Assembly: GCA_963920635.1 (NCBI GenBank)
Contig: OY987299.1
Coordinates: forward strand, 129,019,373 to 129,083,372
Length of the DNA stretch: 64,000 bases
Reading direction: 5' to 3'
Source: Pseudeuparius sepicola
Lineage: Eukaryota > Arthropoda > Insecta > Coleoptera > Anthribidae
The position numbers and the translations under genes are program-made. Each line of letters begins with the position of its first letter. The first letter of the stretch is position 1. Below the pieces are notes generated by a model. That model was not told the origin of the DNA. It searched no databases and was given only the letters and a program-made list of their open reading frames with translations. Shown one piece after another: positions 1-11,640 of the stretch.

Positions 1-1284
1 TATTTGGCGCCTTAGGCCCCCTCCTCCCTTGGATGACTCATCGCTTTCAGTTGCCGGGCCTTGTCATTGTGACGGTGCCGATTAGATACTCAAGAAAATA
101 TAGGAAATCGCTACTAATATGATAACCAAAGAACATGAATATCATGATCTTTGATGATAACCCTTTTAAAATAGTGCAAAGTAAATTCTCTCCAACGATG
201 ATTGAGTTAAATTCTCGTTCGTTAGCTCATAGTAGACGATCGGTTTAGCGAGTAAAAATTAAAATCAACTTTGATTAAAATTGGGTTATATCCCTCTAGT
301 TTTTGGTGGTTTTTAGGTTTATATACAATGACCTAATAAATGCCATAAAGTTCAAAAGACTAGTTTTTGGGCTTGAAAGTAAAAAAGGCTTAAAGAAGGT
401 CGAAATTTCTTAAATGGAGTAAAATTATCTTCATACAGATTTTAGAGTATTAGAGAAGTCTTTCCAGTATGAAATTAATATTATGAAAATAAAGCGGAAC
501 ACTAAAAGCATAACCCGGAGTGTAGCTTATTTTGACATGAAGCGTTTCCTAATCCTCTTATTTTTATATCGGGGCATAAAGAATATATAAATAATGAAGC
601 CTTTGAAATTAACATCATCGATTAGATTGATAAATTTGTAAATGTACAGTGGAGGTGCAAACAGTAATAATGTATTAGAAGCAACAGTAGAAAATGATAA
701 TGATTTGGAAGATTGAGTACGAAGAAATTGGAGAAGATATTGACGAATCTCTTCATGAGCAGCTTTTCTCTTTTTGATGCCCTCTCACATAATATTATTA
801 GACGCTATATATAAATATAATGTAAGTTTCTTAATCTCGGGTTGACCTAGCAATGTAGTCAACTAAGAATGTTGTAAAATACGCATGCGCATACACAGTA
901 ATAATGTCACTATTTTTTTTATCAAAAATAACCCTTATTCTAACTTGTTCGTCGCGTTATACTTTAATAGAGAAAATATACCTGTATAGTAAAAATTGGT
1001 TGTTATTTTTTTCCCTGATTTAATAAATTCACTTCACAGTTAAGAATTTATTTTCTATCAAAAAACAACGATGTCCTCCATCTTGAAATCAAAGTGATTA
1101 AACGTTTATGCAATTATTGTTCAAAATATGGAAAATTAATACACTTTGGGACACTAAATGAACTCCCCAAAGGTTTGCTTAGCATGTTTTCTTGTTCCGT
1201 TCAAACTTTTTAATAAACATTTTTTTAATGTGGGAAAATAGTACCAAATTTTTGTATTTTAAGAATACAACCAATATCTACTCC
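1..1284. other. AT-rich DNA without a recognisable gene
   Basis: No open frame of note occurs here. The first ~90 bases are GC-richer than the rest and may be the edge of one of the single-copy islands seen elsewhere in the window. Bases 1040-1155 resemble 26145-26240 (separate entries). The remainder is AT-rich sequence in which I see nothing interpretable. Confidence 0.6.
1020..1160 (+). repeat. Dispersed repeat, copy A
   Basis: This stretch is clearly similar to 26100-26240. Both contain a block reading ATGTCC(T)CCATCTTGAAAT or ATGTCCTTCATCTTGAAAT, then GATTAAA and TTTAT, then ACACTTTGG and a CA-rich tail. Copy B abuts an inverted-repeat element, so this is probably a TE fragment. No coding potential is visible. 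Confidence 0.6.
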
Positions 1285-2329
1285 CAGGGCCTCTTTAAAG
1301 TAAGGGGACCCAGCATTATACTTTCCAAAGTGAGGCCTATTCTTTCCTCATTCTAATGGTCTCAGTGATGCCAAGTATGCCATTTTATTGTAGAATCTAT
1401 GAATATAACAGGTACTTTCATTGTTAGTAAAAATTAATAATGGTTTCCATGATTTCTAAAAAATTAGACTTGACAATTTTGTGTATACAAGTGCAGAATG
1501 TGGCAACTGTCAAATGAAAGAAATTTATTTTATATTAGTTGAAATTGATTTCCAGCAATTATTTCCACGAATTTAAGTAATAAGTATGGTAAGTCAGTAG
1601 TGCCGATTTTGCTTATTTAAGAATTTGTCGCTATTGCACCTTGTTACCAGATTCCTCAATCCATTTCTAATAATATAGGTATACTTGAACTTTCTTCCCT
1701 TGTTGAATGTATCTACGCAAATAACTTTTACAGATTTCGGGATGGACTAATAAGATTAGGTCTAGAGTTCTAATGTATTCTCATGTATTTTTTCTCGGTG
1801 TTCATTATAAAATTTTTGTAATTTTATTTCTCTCCCAAGGTACCTTACAAACTTAAAATATACTTGTAGTCGTAGATAAAAACTCTTTAAAAAAAGACCT
1901 GACTGAAGCTACCTGCTTAATAATTTAAAATTTTCGAAATACGATTTGTTTTGAACTACCTACTTATACGTAATTCCCACGTAATGGGAATTGTAGGATT
2001 ACTAAAGGTGATACAGGAAAAATCTGTTTGCAATTATTGGGACTACTACAGGCGGCCGCATTACCTTTAGTTGACACATCTGAGTATCGGGAAATTAGAG
2101 AAGTTAAAAATTGTGAATTATGATAAATATTTTGCCTCCTTTAGAATCTATGGCACTGGCATCTAACATAAAACCTAATGGCAGTTGGACACTGCCATAT
2201 AACATAACCTTGTATCAGCCCCTTGTGGTCTCCTTGGAGTCAACAGAAAGCAAACTTCCCCTCGACGCTTCACTTTTCCTGTGTGATAGACTGTGTCATG
2301 CTGGGTCCCCTTATTTTAAAGAGTCCCTG
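1285..2329. mobile_element. hAT-like non-autonomous DNA transposon, copy 1
   Basis: The ends form an inverted repeat of about 30 bp: CAGGGCCTCTTTAAAGTAAG at 1285-1304, matched in reverse complement by 2298-2329 (ending CTTTAAAGAGTCCCTG with one T/C difference, ATTTTAAAG on the inner side). The outer eight bases are tctactcc at 1277-1284 and tctacccc at 2330-2337, a probable 8-bp target-site duplication with one mismatch. CAGGG termini plus 8-bp duplications are typical of the hAT superfamily. The 1,045-bp interior has no transposase-length frame; an 85-codon frame at 2120-2377 runs across the right end and is not considered real. The interior from about 1410 to 1730 recurs at 10244-10550 (copy 2). 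Superfamily assignment is an inference from ends and duplication length. Confidence 0.75.
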
Positions 2330-3780
2330 TCTACCCCATACCATATCGCACCTCTGTATAAATATCTATTTGATTAATTTAAATTCGTTTGCCAGCTCAT
2401 AATTTAAAAGAAGCAGATTAATAAGTTCCATTGTCTGCAGGTCTGGCATTGTAGCGGGTCGGACGGGGCAAAGTGTTATTTTAATTGAGAACTTTTTATT
2501 GAAACTACGTCTAAAATACTATAATCCTTCGAATACCTCCCTTTAAATTTTTAATCAATCGCATGGTCTTTTAATTAAAAATCTATTGAACTTTGCAATT
2601 TTCAGAATAAATTTGATTGACGGTTCCCCGCTTTGAGCTCTAATTAAATAGTTTCAAGAATAGGCCGTAATTAGGGTTTTTTGCAAAGGAGTAGGGAAGC
2701 TAATTTTGCCAGGCTGAAAAAATAGATTGCAGTATCGGCAGCTAAACTCTCAGTGACTAGTAATCTCTTTAAAGCTGCATCTGCAACCGAGATCAATTCA
2801 GGTAAGAGCCCTTTCCATTCGCTCCAGCGTAAACATAAAAAATGTAATTAAAATGGTTGCTTTTTTTGCCCTCTATAAAACTGATCCACTCAAGATTTAC
2901 ATGTGATATTAATAACCCCACACCTGACACTATCCGAGATTACAAAATTAAAAATGTATACTGTTATACGGCTTATTAATTTCTGTCTCATATAATTGTT
3001 ATGTGAATACAGCAAAACAGAATGGAAAACTTTATTATTATTTATTTTTCCAGAAATGATTTTTTTCAGACTCGACAATGTTATAGGTTCTTTTATAACC
3101 GCAACACAACCAATATATAATTTGAAATGTTTGACACCGCACAAACCCTATTATCATTCAAAATATAGAAAAACGTCACAAGGAATAGTTGTTTATAAGC
3201 ACATCAAGATGGTCAAAGTTCGAAGTGAATATTCTTACTTTTTGTTCTTTTGAAAATACGCCTATCGTTATTTTGTGGTCTTTTCACTTTACAGATAAAT
3301 TAATAAAGCAAACTTTTTCCAACCAGAGAAAAGTCCTCTACTATTTTTTCCATCTGTTTTTTAATTTCGGGACTATTTTTAACTTTCTGAATTTTTGCTG
3401 GGGAGAGTTTTAGTGATGTTGGGCACAGATTTTATTAATAAGTAATTAAGTAAGTAAGTAAGTCAGTTAGTCAGTCAGTTAATAAATAATTAAATAAATA
3501 AATAAATGGTGGAAAAATATTCTTAAATTGTAATTTAGGCAAAATTGTATGGGAAAGCAGCCAAATCCTAAGTAAATTTACCTTGCTAGCAAAGACAAAT
3601 TGTAAATATTTCTGCAAACAAAAATGTTTCCCTGATGCACACTTTATTTGTCATACTGTATGTTATACAATTAATTTTATGTCAATTTGGAGCATTTTCA
3701 AAACACTTGATTAAAAATATACCTATATAATCTCAAGCAAAAACCTTTGTGAAAGAATAGCAAACAAATTTCGATACGAT
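2330..3780. other. AT-rich interval, no gene seen
   Basis: Only short unsupported frames occur. The stretch 3253-3268 shares the 16-base string GAAAATACGCCTATCG with 8580-8595, which suggests a small dispersed repeat. A tetranucleotide repeat lies at 3440-3508. Confidence 0.5.
3440..3508 (+). repeat. Imperfect AAGT/AAAT microsatellite
   Basis: Runs of TAAG and TCAG tetranucleotides grade into TAAA tetranucleotides. It is a simple degenerate tandem repeat. Confidence 0.85.
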
Positions 3781-4886
3781 ACACCTGACACCAGTACGAT
3801 TTACACAGTAATTCGAGGACTACGTAAATAGGAGGACAGGCACCAAGGTTAGTGAAGAGGACAGGCTGCCTCTTTAGAACTCAAGGTCGTATCGGCTATA
3901 TAACTCCCCGTTTCATAAATCAATCACAATTAAATCAATTCCGCATAACTTTGTCCAAATTCAAGCATATTTGTAATATTAATTTAGTTTTTTATTTTTT
4001 TAGGGAATCACATACTTCATGTTTGTTGCAACGATATTAAACAAAACTTTGAAATTTTGCAAAAATTCTTCTCAACAAGGTAAAATATTAGTAATGATAA
4101 TGTGTATATTAAAAAACTCTCATTTAAGGTGCAAAATTTATATTTTAAATGTTTATTAAGAAACTGAAAATTAATTGACGAAATTTTTTTTTCTTAGGAG
4201 GCTATCTTTTCGTATTTAGGAATAGCTTTTAATTCTAAACAACTTTTCTTAATAACGTTTTGCTGCATCTTTTGAAATAAGGGTACTTTAATCTCGTACA
4301 ATTTTTATATTTTTTGACCTACCCTGTATGCTGTTTAACTTGCAACCATTGTAAGTGCACCTAATTTGATTAGTGAGCACGCATCAAGTTTCGGCAATAT
4401 CTGTATTTTGGTTGTGCAATTAACAAAAAAAGTCCCATATGTTGCCACTTAAATGACCACACGTAACCTACTAAACAATCCGTTGGTTCGGCCAGAAACC
4501 TTATATGGGACACCCATCACTTATACGTCCCCCATTTTTTCAACTCTTTCCCGCCGCCCATTTCCGCCGCATTTGCGGGCCGCATTTCTCTCCGGCCGGC
4601 CGCCAGGGTCTTCACGTCTCACTCCGGAGAGGAGGGGAGGACAAAAACTTTATTGGCGCGCCCGGCCTCCGGCGGAGAGATAAATCGGACTGGCGAGAAA
4701 TATATATGGTCGATTTAAAATAACTCGATCGGCTCTTTATCCACGTCTCCCCCACCTTGTTTACACGCATTCAAACTACCTAGCGCGAAACGGAGGAATT
4801 TATGACGCTAAGGAATGGCGGTAGGGGGTGTTGTTTAATCTATTCAGTAAAGTTTCTAAGAAAAGGTTTAGTTTAATATAAACCCC
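3781..4886 (+). repeat. Array unit 1, left edge variant
   Basis: This unit is 1,106 bp, 8 bp shorter than the inner units, because it reads gtgaagaggacagg where units 2-4 read a longer gtgagagaccagggagg form. The remnant at 10603-10762 shares the shorter form, so unit 1 probably keeps the older state at its left end. From about 4100 onward it looks the same as units 2 and 3. Confidence 0.9.
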
Positions 4887-6000
4887 ACACCTGACACCAG
4901 TACGATTTACACAGTAATTCGAGGACTACGTAAATAGGAGGACAGGCACCAAGGTTAGTGAGAGACCAGGGAGGCCAGGCTGCCTCTTTAGAACTCAAGG
5001 TCATCGCGGCTATATAACTCCCCGTTTCATAAATCAATCAAAATTAAATCAATTCCGCATAACTTTGTCCAAATTCAAGCATATTTGTAATATTAACTTA
5101 GTTTTTTATTTTTTTAGGGAATCACATACTTCATGTTTGTTGCAACGATATTAAACAAAACTTTGAAATTTTGCAAAAATTCTTCTCAACAAGGTAAAAT
5201 ATTAGTAATGATAATGTGTATATTAAAAAACTCTCATTTAAGGTGCAAAATTTATATTTTAAATGTTTATTAAGAAACTGAAAATTAATTGACGAAATTT
5301 TTTTTTCTTAGGAGGCTATCTTTTCGTATTTAGGAATAGCTTTTAATTCTAAACAACTTTTCTTAATAACGTTTTGCTGCATCTTTTGAAATAAGGGTAC
5401 TTTAATCTCGTACAATTTTTATATTTTTTGACCTACCCTGTATGCTGTTTAACTTGCAACCATTGTAAGTGCACCTAATTTGATTAGTGAGCACGCATCA
5501 AGTTTCGGCAATATCTGTATTTTGGTTGTGCAATTAACAAAAAAAGTCCCATATGTTGCCACTTAAATGACCACACGTAACCTACTAAACAATCCGTTGG
5601 TTCGGCCAGAAACCTTATATGGGACACCCATCACTTATACGTCCCCCATTTTTTCAACTCTTTCCCGCCGCCCATTTCCGCCGCATTTGCGGGCCGCATT
5701 TCTCTCCGGCCGGCCGCCAGGGTCTTCACGTCTCACTCCGGAGAGGAGGGGAGGACAAAAACTTTATTGGCGCGCCCGGCCTCCGGCGGAGAGATAAATC
5801 GGACTGGCGAGAAATATATATGGTCGATTTAAAATAACTCGATCGGCTCTTTATCCACGTCTCCCCCACCTTGTTTACACGCATTCAAACTACCTAGCGC
5901 GAAACGGAGGAATTTATGACGCTAAGGAATGGCGGTAGGGGGTGTTGTTTAATCTATTCAGTAAAGTTTCTAAGAAAAGGTTTAGTTTAATATAAACCCC
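4887..6000 (+). repeat. Array unit 2
   Basis: Inner unit of 1,114 bp; by eye essentially identical to unit 3 over its whole length. Confidence 0.95.
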
Positions 6001-7114
6001 ACACCTGACACCAGTACGATTTACACAGTAATTCGAGGACTACGTAAATAGGAGGACAGGCACCAAGGTTAGTGAGAGACCAGGGAGGCCAGGCTGCCTC
6101 TTTAGAACTCAAGGTCATCGCGGCTATATAACTCCCCGTTTCATAAATCAATCAAAATTAAATCAATTCCGCATAACTTTGTCCAAATTCAAGCATATTT
6201 GTAATATTAACTTAGTTTTTTATTTTTTTAGGGAATCACATACTTCATGTTTGTTGCAACGATATTAAACAAAACTTTGAAATTTTGCAAAAATTCTTCT
6301 CAACAAGGTAAAATATTAGTAATGATAATGTGTATATTAAAAAACTCTCATTTAAGGTGCAAAATTTATATTTTAAATGTTTATTAAGAAACTGAAAATT
6401 AATTGACGAAATTTTTTTTTCTTAGGAGGCTATCTTTTCGTATTTAGGAATAGCTTTTAATTCTAAACAACTTTTCTTAATAACGTTTTGCTGCATCTTT
6501 TGAAATAAGGGTACTTTAATCTCGTACAATTTTTATATTTTTTGACCTACCCTGTATGCTGTTTAACTTGCAACCATTGTAAGTGCACCTAATTTGATTA
6601 GTGAGCACGCATCAAGTTTCGGCAATATCTGTATTTTGGTTGTGCAATTAACAAAAAAAGTCCCATATGTTGCCACTTAAATGACCACACGTAACCTACT
6701 AAACAATCCGTTGGTTCGGCCAGAAACCTTATATGGGACACCCATCACTTATACGTCCCCCATTTTTTCAACTCTTTCCCGCCGCCCATTTCCGCCGCAT
6801 TTGCGGGCCGCATTTCTCTCCGGCCGGCCGCCAGGGTCTTCACGTCTCACTCCGGAGAGGAGGGGAGGACAAAAACTTTATTGGCGCGCCCGGCCTCCGG
6901 CGGAGAGATAAATCGGACTGGCGAGAAATATATATGGTCGATTTAAAATAACTCGATCGGCTCTTTATCCACGTCTCCCCCACCTTGTTTACACGCATTC
7001 AAACTACCTAGCGCGAAACGGAGGAATTTATGACGCTAAGGAATGGCGGTAGGGGGTGTTGTTTAATCTATTCAGTAAAGTTTCTAAGAAAAGGTTTAGT
7101 TTAATATAAACCCC
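6001..7114 (+). repeat. Array unit 3
   Basis: Inner unit of 1,114 bp; by eye essentially identical to unit 2. Confidence 0.95.
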
Positions 7115-8193
7115 ACACCTGACACCAGTACGATTTACACAGTAATTCGAGGACTACGTAAATAGGAGGACAGGCACCAAGGTTAGTGAGAGACCAGGGA
7201 GGCCAGGCTGCCTCTTTAGAACTCAAGGTCATCGCGGCTATATAACTCCCCGTTTCATAAATCAATCAAAATTAAATCAATTCCGCATAACTTTGTCCAA
7301 ATTCAAGCATATTTGTAATATTAACTTAGTTTTTTATTTTTTTAGGGAATCACATACTTCATGTTTGTTGCAACGATATTAAACAAAACTTTGAAATTTT
7401 GCAAAAATTCTTCTCAACAAGGTAAAATATTAGTAATGATAATGTGTATATTAAAAAACTCTCATTTAAGGTGCAAAATTTATATTTTAAATGTTTATTA
7501 AGAAACTGAAAATTAATTGACGAAATTTTTTTTTCTTAGGAGGCTATCTTTTCGTATTTAGGAATAGCTTTTAATTCTAAACAACTTTTCTTAATAACGT
7601 TTTGCTGCATCTTTTGAAATAAGGGTACTTTAATCTCGTACAATTTTTATATTTTTTGACCTACCCTGTATGCTGTTTAACTTGCAACCATTGTAAGTGC
7701 ACCTAATTTGATTAGTGAGCATGCATCAAGTTTCGGCAATATCTGTATATTGGTTGTGCAATTAACAAAAAAAGTCCCATATGTTGCCACTTAAATGACC
7801 ACACGTAACCTACTAAACAATCCGTTGGTTCGGCCAGAAACCTTATATGGGACACCCATCACTTATACGTCCCCCATTTTTTCAACTCTTTCCCGCCGTC
7901 CATTTCCGCCGCATTTGCGGATCGCACTTCTCTCCGGCCGGCCGCCAGGGCCGGCCTTTACGTCTCACTCCGGAGAGGAGGGGAGGAAAAAAACTTTATT
8001 GGCGCGCCCGGTCTCCGGCGGCGAGATATATCGGAGCGGCGAGAAATATATATGGTCAATTTAAAATAACTCGATCGGCTTTATCCACGTCTCCCCCGCG
8101 TTGTTTACACGCATTCAAACTACCTAGCGCGAAACGGAAGAATTTATGACGCTATGGAATGCGGTAGGGGGTGTGGTTTAGTCTATTCAGTAA
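7115..8193 (+). repeat. Array unit 4, right edge variant
   Basis: The first ~600 bp match the inner units. From about 7722 differences accumulate, including GCCAGGGCCGGCCTTTACG in place of GCCAGGGTCTTCACG. Homology stops near CTATTCAGTAAA at 8182-8193, about 35 bp short of a full unit. Confidence 0.9.
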
Positions 8194-8816
8194 ATAGTTC
8201 ACTTGAGGGAAGTTTTAAAAAATCCGACACCAGAGCCCTGAGCCGAAATAGCTATGCTGTAGCTCGGCGAAAAAGGGTAATTTCTGACAAATTTCGGACT
8301 TTGGCTTTTAGGTGACGGGAAATTCCGACCAATCACGTAAAAAAGATGCGTCACATCTGTGTTGGTCGTTTTCTCGCCGAAAATCCTTAATAACTCGAAT
8401 ATGGGAAAAAAAGTTGACCCGTTCTCCGGCCATCTTGCCGTACCGTCAGATTTCCCGAAAAACGCGTTTGAAAAATTTTTTCCTGTGCATCAAGCGGTAT
8501 ATGGCACTGGCTGTATAGCGGGACTTCGCACACAACTCGCGTCCCGAGGTCCAGACTTGCCCCCGGATTTTTGGGGCTCCGAAAATACGCCTATCGGATT
8601 TCCAAAGGACCAAGGGATCCTTTTTTATTGTAGCTACATGGGCCTTCTTTCCTATTTTGTTCTATAATCATATGAGAGTAGATTTGCCTAAAAATTGACG
8701 GCAACTTCTTTAAATAACAATGATCGGGCCCATATAAATTGAGGCAACCTACTAGCTTCAAGTAAAGAAATATACCTACTCTCTACATTTTACACAACAT
8801 CTTATTTTATAAGCTT

Positions 8817-9206
8817 ATGAGAGTTGAAATGATGCAGCCGGCTCTCGTACTATATCATTTGTTTTCGGGATTTGCAGTGAAAGTAATGACACATGTTATC
8901 AGTTGTAAATGCTGGATTAATATTGCGCAAGCCCTATTGAACGCTTATACTGATAAGCGCATGCGAAATTATTTGTGCTCGCACCGCTTGCAAGTCCCTG
9001 AATTTCAGATCAACCGTCTTAGAAGTGCAAGCGGAAAGCGGCTTGCATGCGCTCACTTCCGCTTGGAAACCTTAGACGCGACCAATGTCCAAATCGGTAT
9101 TATTATAAATGGCCTGTTATATGGTGTTGATTACCATATACAAGCGTTACGCGCTGACTCAAAAAGCGAGACACGAAATAAAGAGCGAACAATTTTCCGA
9201 AATTGA
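8817..9206 (+). CDS. Unrecognised 129-codon open frame
   Basis: The frame begins ATGAGAGTTGAAATG and ends at a TGA. The predicted protein is rather basic towards its C-terminus (several Arg and Lys) and has no signal peptide, transmembrane pattern or motif that I recognise. No flanking frame continues it and no splice-consistent neighbour is obvious. It lies in a GC-richer island where chance frames are longer, so it may be non-coding. No function can be proposed. Confidence 0.15.
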   Translation: MRVEMMQPALVLYHLFSGFAVKVMTHVISCKCWINIAQALLNAYTDKRMRNYLCSHRLQVPEFQINRLRSASGKRLACAHFRLETLDATNVQIGIIINGLLYGVDYHIQALRADSKSETRNKERTIFRN

Positions 9207-9667
9207 GAGAACACTTACCATTGCAGATTCTTCGTCCCTGCTGGAAGCTGGATGACGTTTGTGACGCGCGGTACCGCGTATTCGATTTTTTCTTCCCTTT
9301 TTTTCCGTTTCGTTTCGAATGGACTGCCGAGCTGTCAATAATTTTTAAAAGTAACTTTGACAGCTCTTCCGTGGGCACACCTGTTGGGGTCTGCACATGC
9401 GGAATCGTGCCTCCTCAATTCGGTATTTTCTTTAAAAGAAATGACGCGCCAATTAGATTTGATACAAAAATAAACTCTAGAATACCAAATTAAAGAAATA
9501 TGTGATGATAACTTCAAAGCAACCTCTTTGCGCATAATAAATAAAAACTGATAATATTGAATTATAATGTAAAGGACACAAAACTCCAAACATGGCCTGT
9601 ATGTACAAAATGGCAGTATATGCTCCCAAAAGGATAGCCACTCTTTCAGGTCTCCGTTTAACATAAA

Positions 9668-9692
9668 ATTATTATTATTATTATTATTATTA
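9668..9692 (+). repeat. (ATT)n microsatellite
   Basis: About eight perfect ATT repeats. Confidence 0.95.
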
Positions 9693-10209
9693 AATATATA
9701 AGTAAAACAACGGAACAAAAAGTATAAAATAATTTCTCTTGGCCCCATACAGATTCCTAACCTAACCCCATAAAGATAGTTCTCAGAATTGGTGATTGTG
9801 AATTTTCAATAGCTATGAAAATACTTGTGAGATTTAAAATGAAAAACGTGGGGCGGATGCAAGAGATAATTGATGAGTGAATAGTTTCCTTCATAAAGAC
9901 CTACTTCCCTGTAAATTAAGTGTATCACAATTTCGTTTGAATTAGGGGACCCGTCTTAAATTTTAAAGGAAATTTAGTCTATTTTAATTTGCTATATGAT
10001 TTGTACCATCGACGGACGCTTACTTTTCGAGTTATAATCAAAAAACTCAAAATAGTGCCGAAAAATTGAGGTTATGTGCAATTTTCGTCGTGAAGCCGAC
10101 GCCTGGCGTGGTGGCAAACCTCAGATTTAAATTCAGCGCCCCCAGGAGCATATAGAACGGTTGAGACAAAAAACTTCTACATATTTTTCCTGGAACATAC
10201 CCTTGTTTA

Positions 10210-10243
10210 TTGTACTAAAAGCTTCTAAGAATAGGTTTAAGTT
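10210..10243 (+). repeat. Remnant of array family, left part
   Basis: The segment gcttctaagaataggttta matches the end of the 1,114-bp unit (tttctaagaaaaggtttag). It is cut off on the right by hAT-like copy 2 and continues at 10603. The last nine bases, gtttaagtt, are close to the eight bases gtttagtt at 10603-10610, so they probably represent the target-site duplication. Confidence 0.65.
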
Positions 10244-10602
10244 GTACTTTGATTGTTAGTAAAAATTAATAATGATTTCTAAAAATTAGGCTTGACAATG
10301 TTCTGTCAAGAAACACAGAATATGGCAAGTGCCAAATGAATCAAATTTATTTTATATTTGAATTTATGGTTTCCTGCAATTATTTCCAGGAATTTAAGTA
10401 ATATAAGTATAGTAAGTCAGTGCCGATTTTGCTTATTTGAGAATTTGTCGCTATTGCAACTTGTTTCCAGGTTCCTGAATCCATTTGTAATAATATGTGT
10501 ACTTGAACTTTCTTCCCTTGTTGAATGTATCTACCCAAAGATACAGAAAACAAGGCTTCACTTTCCCTATGTGCTGGGTCCCCTTATTTTAAAGAGTCCC
10601 TG
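10244..10602. mobile_element. hAT-like non-autonomous element, copy 2, left-truncated
   Basis: Bases 10244-10550 match 1411-1730 of copy 1, and the right end (10573-10602) matches the right terminal inverted repeat of copy 1, ending AAAGAGTCCCTG. The left terminal repeat is missing. The element sits exactly between two pieces of a 1,114-bp array unit, so it inserted into a copy of that satellite. It carries no coding region. Confidence 0.75.
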
Positions 10603-10762
10603 GTTTAGTTTAATATCAATCCCACACCTGACACCAGTACGATTTACACAGTAATTGTAATTCGAGGACTACGTAAATAGGAGGACACGTATCAAGGTTA
10701 GTGAAGAGGACAGGCTGCCTCTTTAGAACTCAAGGTCATCGCGGCTATACAACTCCCCGTTT
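10603..10762 (+). repeat. Remnant of array family, right part
   Basis: From GTTTAGTTTAATAT onward this follows the end-to-start junction of the 1,114-bp unit, through CACACCTGACACCAGTACG to CAACTCCCCGTTT. It has the short gtgaagaggacagg form seen in array unit 1. Because it contains a unit junction, more than one unit probably once stood here. Confidence 0.85.
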
Positions 10763-10846
10763 GTGTACCGTGTAAACGTGGGAATTGTGATCATTTTTAT
10801 ATCTTTGTAGGAAAAGATTTTCTGTATCTGTTATTGGTCAAAATCT

Positions 10847-11640
10847 ACAGGGTCAAATGTGTAAAAAAAACATGGAATTATTTCTAATCATTATGCGAAA
10901 TCTAGCTAGCCATGGAAACAATTGATAATCAGAAATTATCGAACAGTATGTTAGCACCCTTCAATTTATTGAAATGGAATATTTTTAGCAAACTAGGAAT
11001 TTTAAAGGCATCTGACGAGTCAAGTGTGCGACGAAATACCCTCAAAACAGTTGAATGGTCAACAAGACCAAAGTTGGTGTGCAAAGATCCAATACAAAAT
11101 ATAGAGGATGTCTTTCTTTGTGCCATCTCAAAATACCTGCTGAAATTTTTGGGGTAAAAAACCGAGTATATCGAAACAGCCCCAGACACTATAAACGAAC
11201 CAACTCTAAAAACTATAGAAGGCTGCCAGTCAGTAAGTCTATATGAGCTAAGGTGGCTGGTGTGCTACAACAGGAAATGCACAGAAAATGTATCATCTTA
11301 GACAGTGGTTGTGTTGAGAAAGGTCCAACAATTTAAATTGTTTTTACTTGGCAATTTGTAAAAAAAATTACTTTTGTGTTTATTAATATATTTTCAATAA
11401 TTACAGAGCACTCTTGGCCCTTATAAAATTTCATACAAATTCAGCATTTTTTGAGATGGCCCAAAGAAAAATATCTACCCTCAAATTTTTGTATTGAATC
11501 TTTGCACACCAACACTTTGAGTGTTACTGTTGACCATTCAACTGTTTTGAGGGGAGTCCATGGCCACTTGACTCACGAGATGTCTTTAAATTCATATTTT
11601 GATCAATTTTGATATCCTGCAGGATAGAACTCCCTGTATA
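10847..11640. mobile_element. Foldback element with CAGGG ends
   Basis: The arms are long imperfect inverted repeats. The best-matched part runs from about 11012 to 11125 and pairs with about 11440 to 11580, including CTCAAAACAGTTGAATGGTC facing its complement and GTGTGCAAAGAT facing ATCTTTGCACAC. The outer ends read TACAGGGTC at 10847-10855 and CCCTGTATA at 11632-11640. No transposase is present; short frames at 10912-11246 only reflect the arms. The ends resemble the CAGGGTG families elsewhere in this window. Confidence 0.65.

Larger units (their letters stand above)
3781..8193 (+). repeat. Four-unit tandem array, unit about 1,114 bp
   Basis: Four head-to-tail units start with ACACCTGACACCAGTACG at 3781, 4887, 6001 and 7115. 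Units 2 and 3 are both 1,114 bp and look nearly identical, while the outer ends diverge, the usual pattern when inner units are homogenised. Each unit has an AT-rich first part (about 700 bp) that contains one ACCCTGTATG motif, and a GC-rich second part (about 350 bp) with Cpg-rich blocks and restriction-like palindromes such as GGCCGGCC and GGCGCGCC. The short open frames of 72 to 100 codons recurring at fixed offsets in each unit overlap each other in different frames and match nothing I recognise, so I do not call them genes. A remnant of the family lies at 10210-10762 and a diverged relative of the GC-rich part at 16985-17345. Confidence 0.95.
8194..10209. other. Single-copy-looking interval, no confirmed gene
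   Basis: This interval is GC-richer than the window average between about 8220 and 9400. It holds a 129-codon frame (8817-9206) described separately, a stem-forming segment at 9027-9071 (AAGCGGAA facing TTCCGCTT), and an ATT microsatellite at 9668-9692. I see no transposon ends. Confidence 0.4.

Noticed and set aside
4453..8149. Recurring 72-100-codon frames in each array unit
   Set aside because: They overlap each other in different frames, sit in GC-rich DNA and repeat only because the unit repeats. There is no start context, splice signal or known domain.
9335..9748. 137-codon minus-strand frame
   Set aside because: Part of it is read through the ATT microsatellite (poly-Asn) and the remainder has no motif; it is a chance frame.
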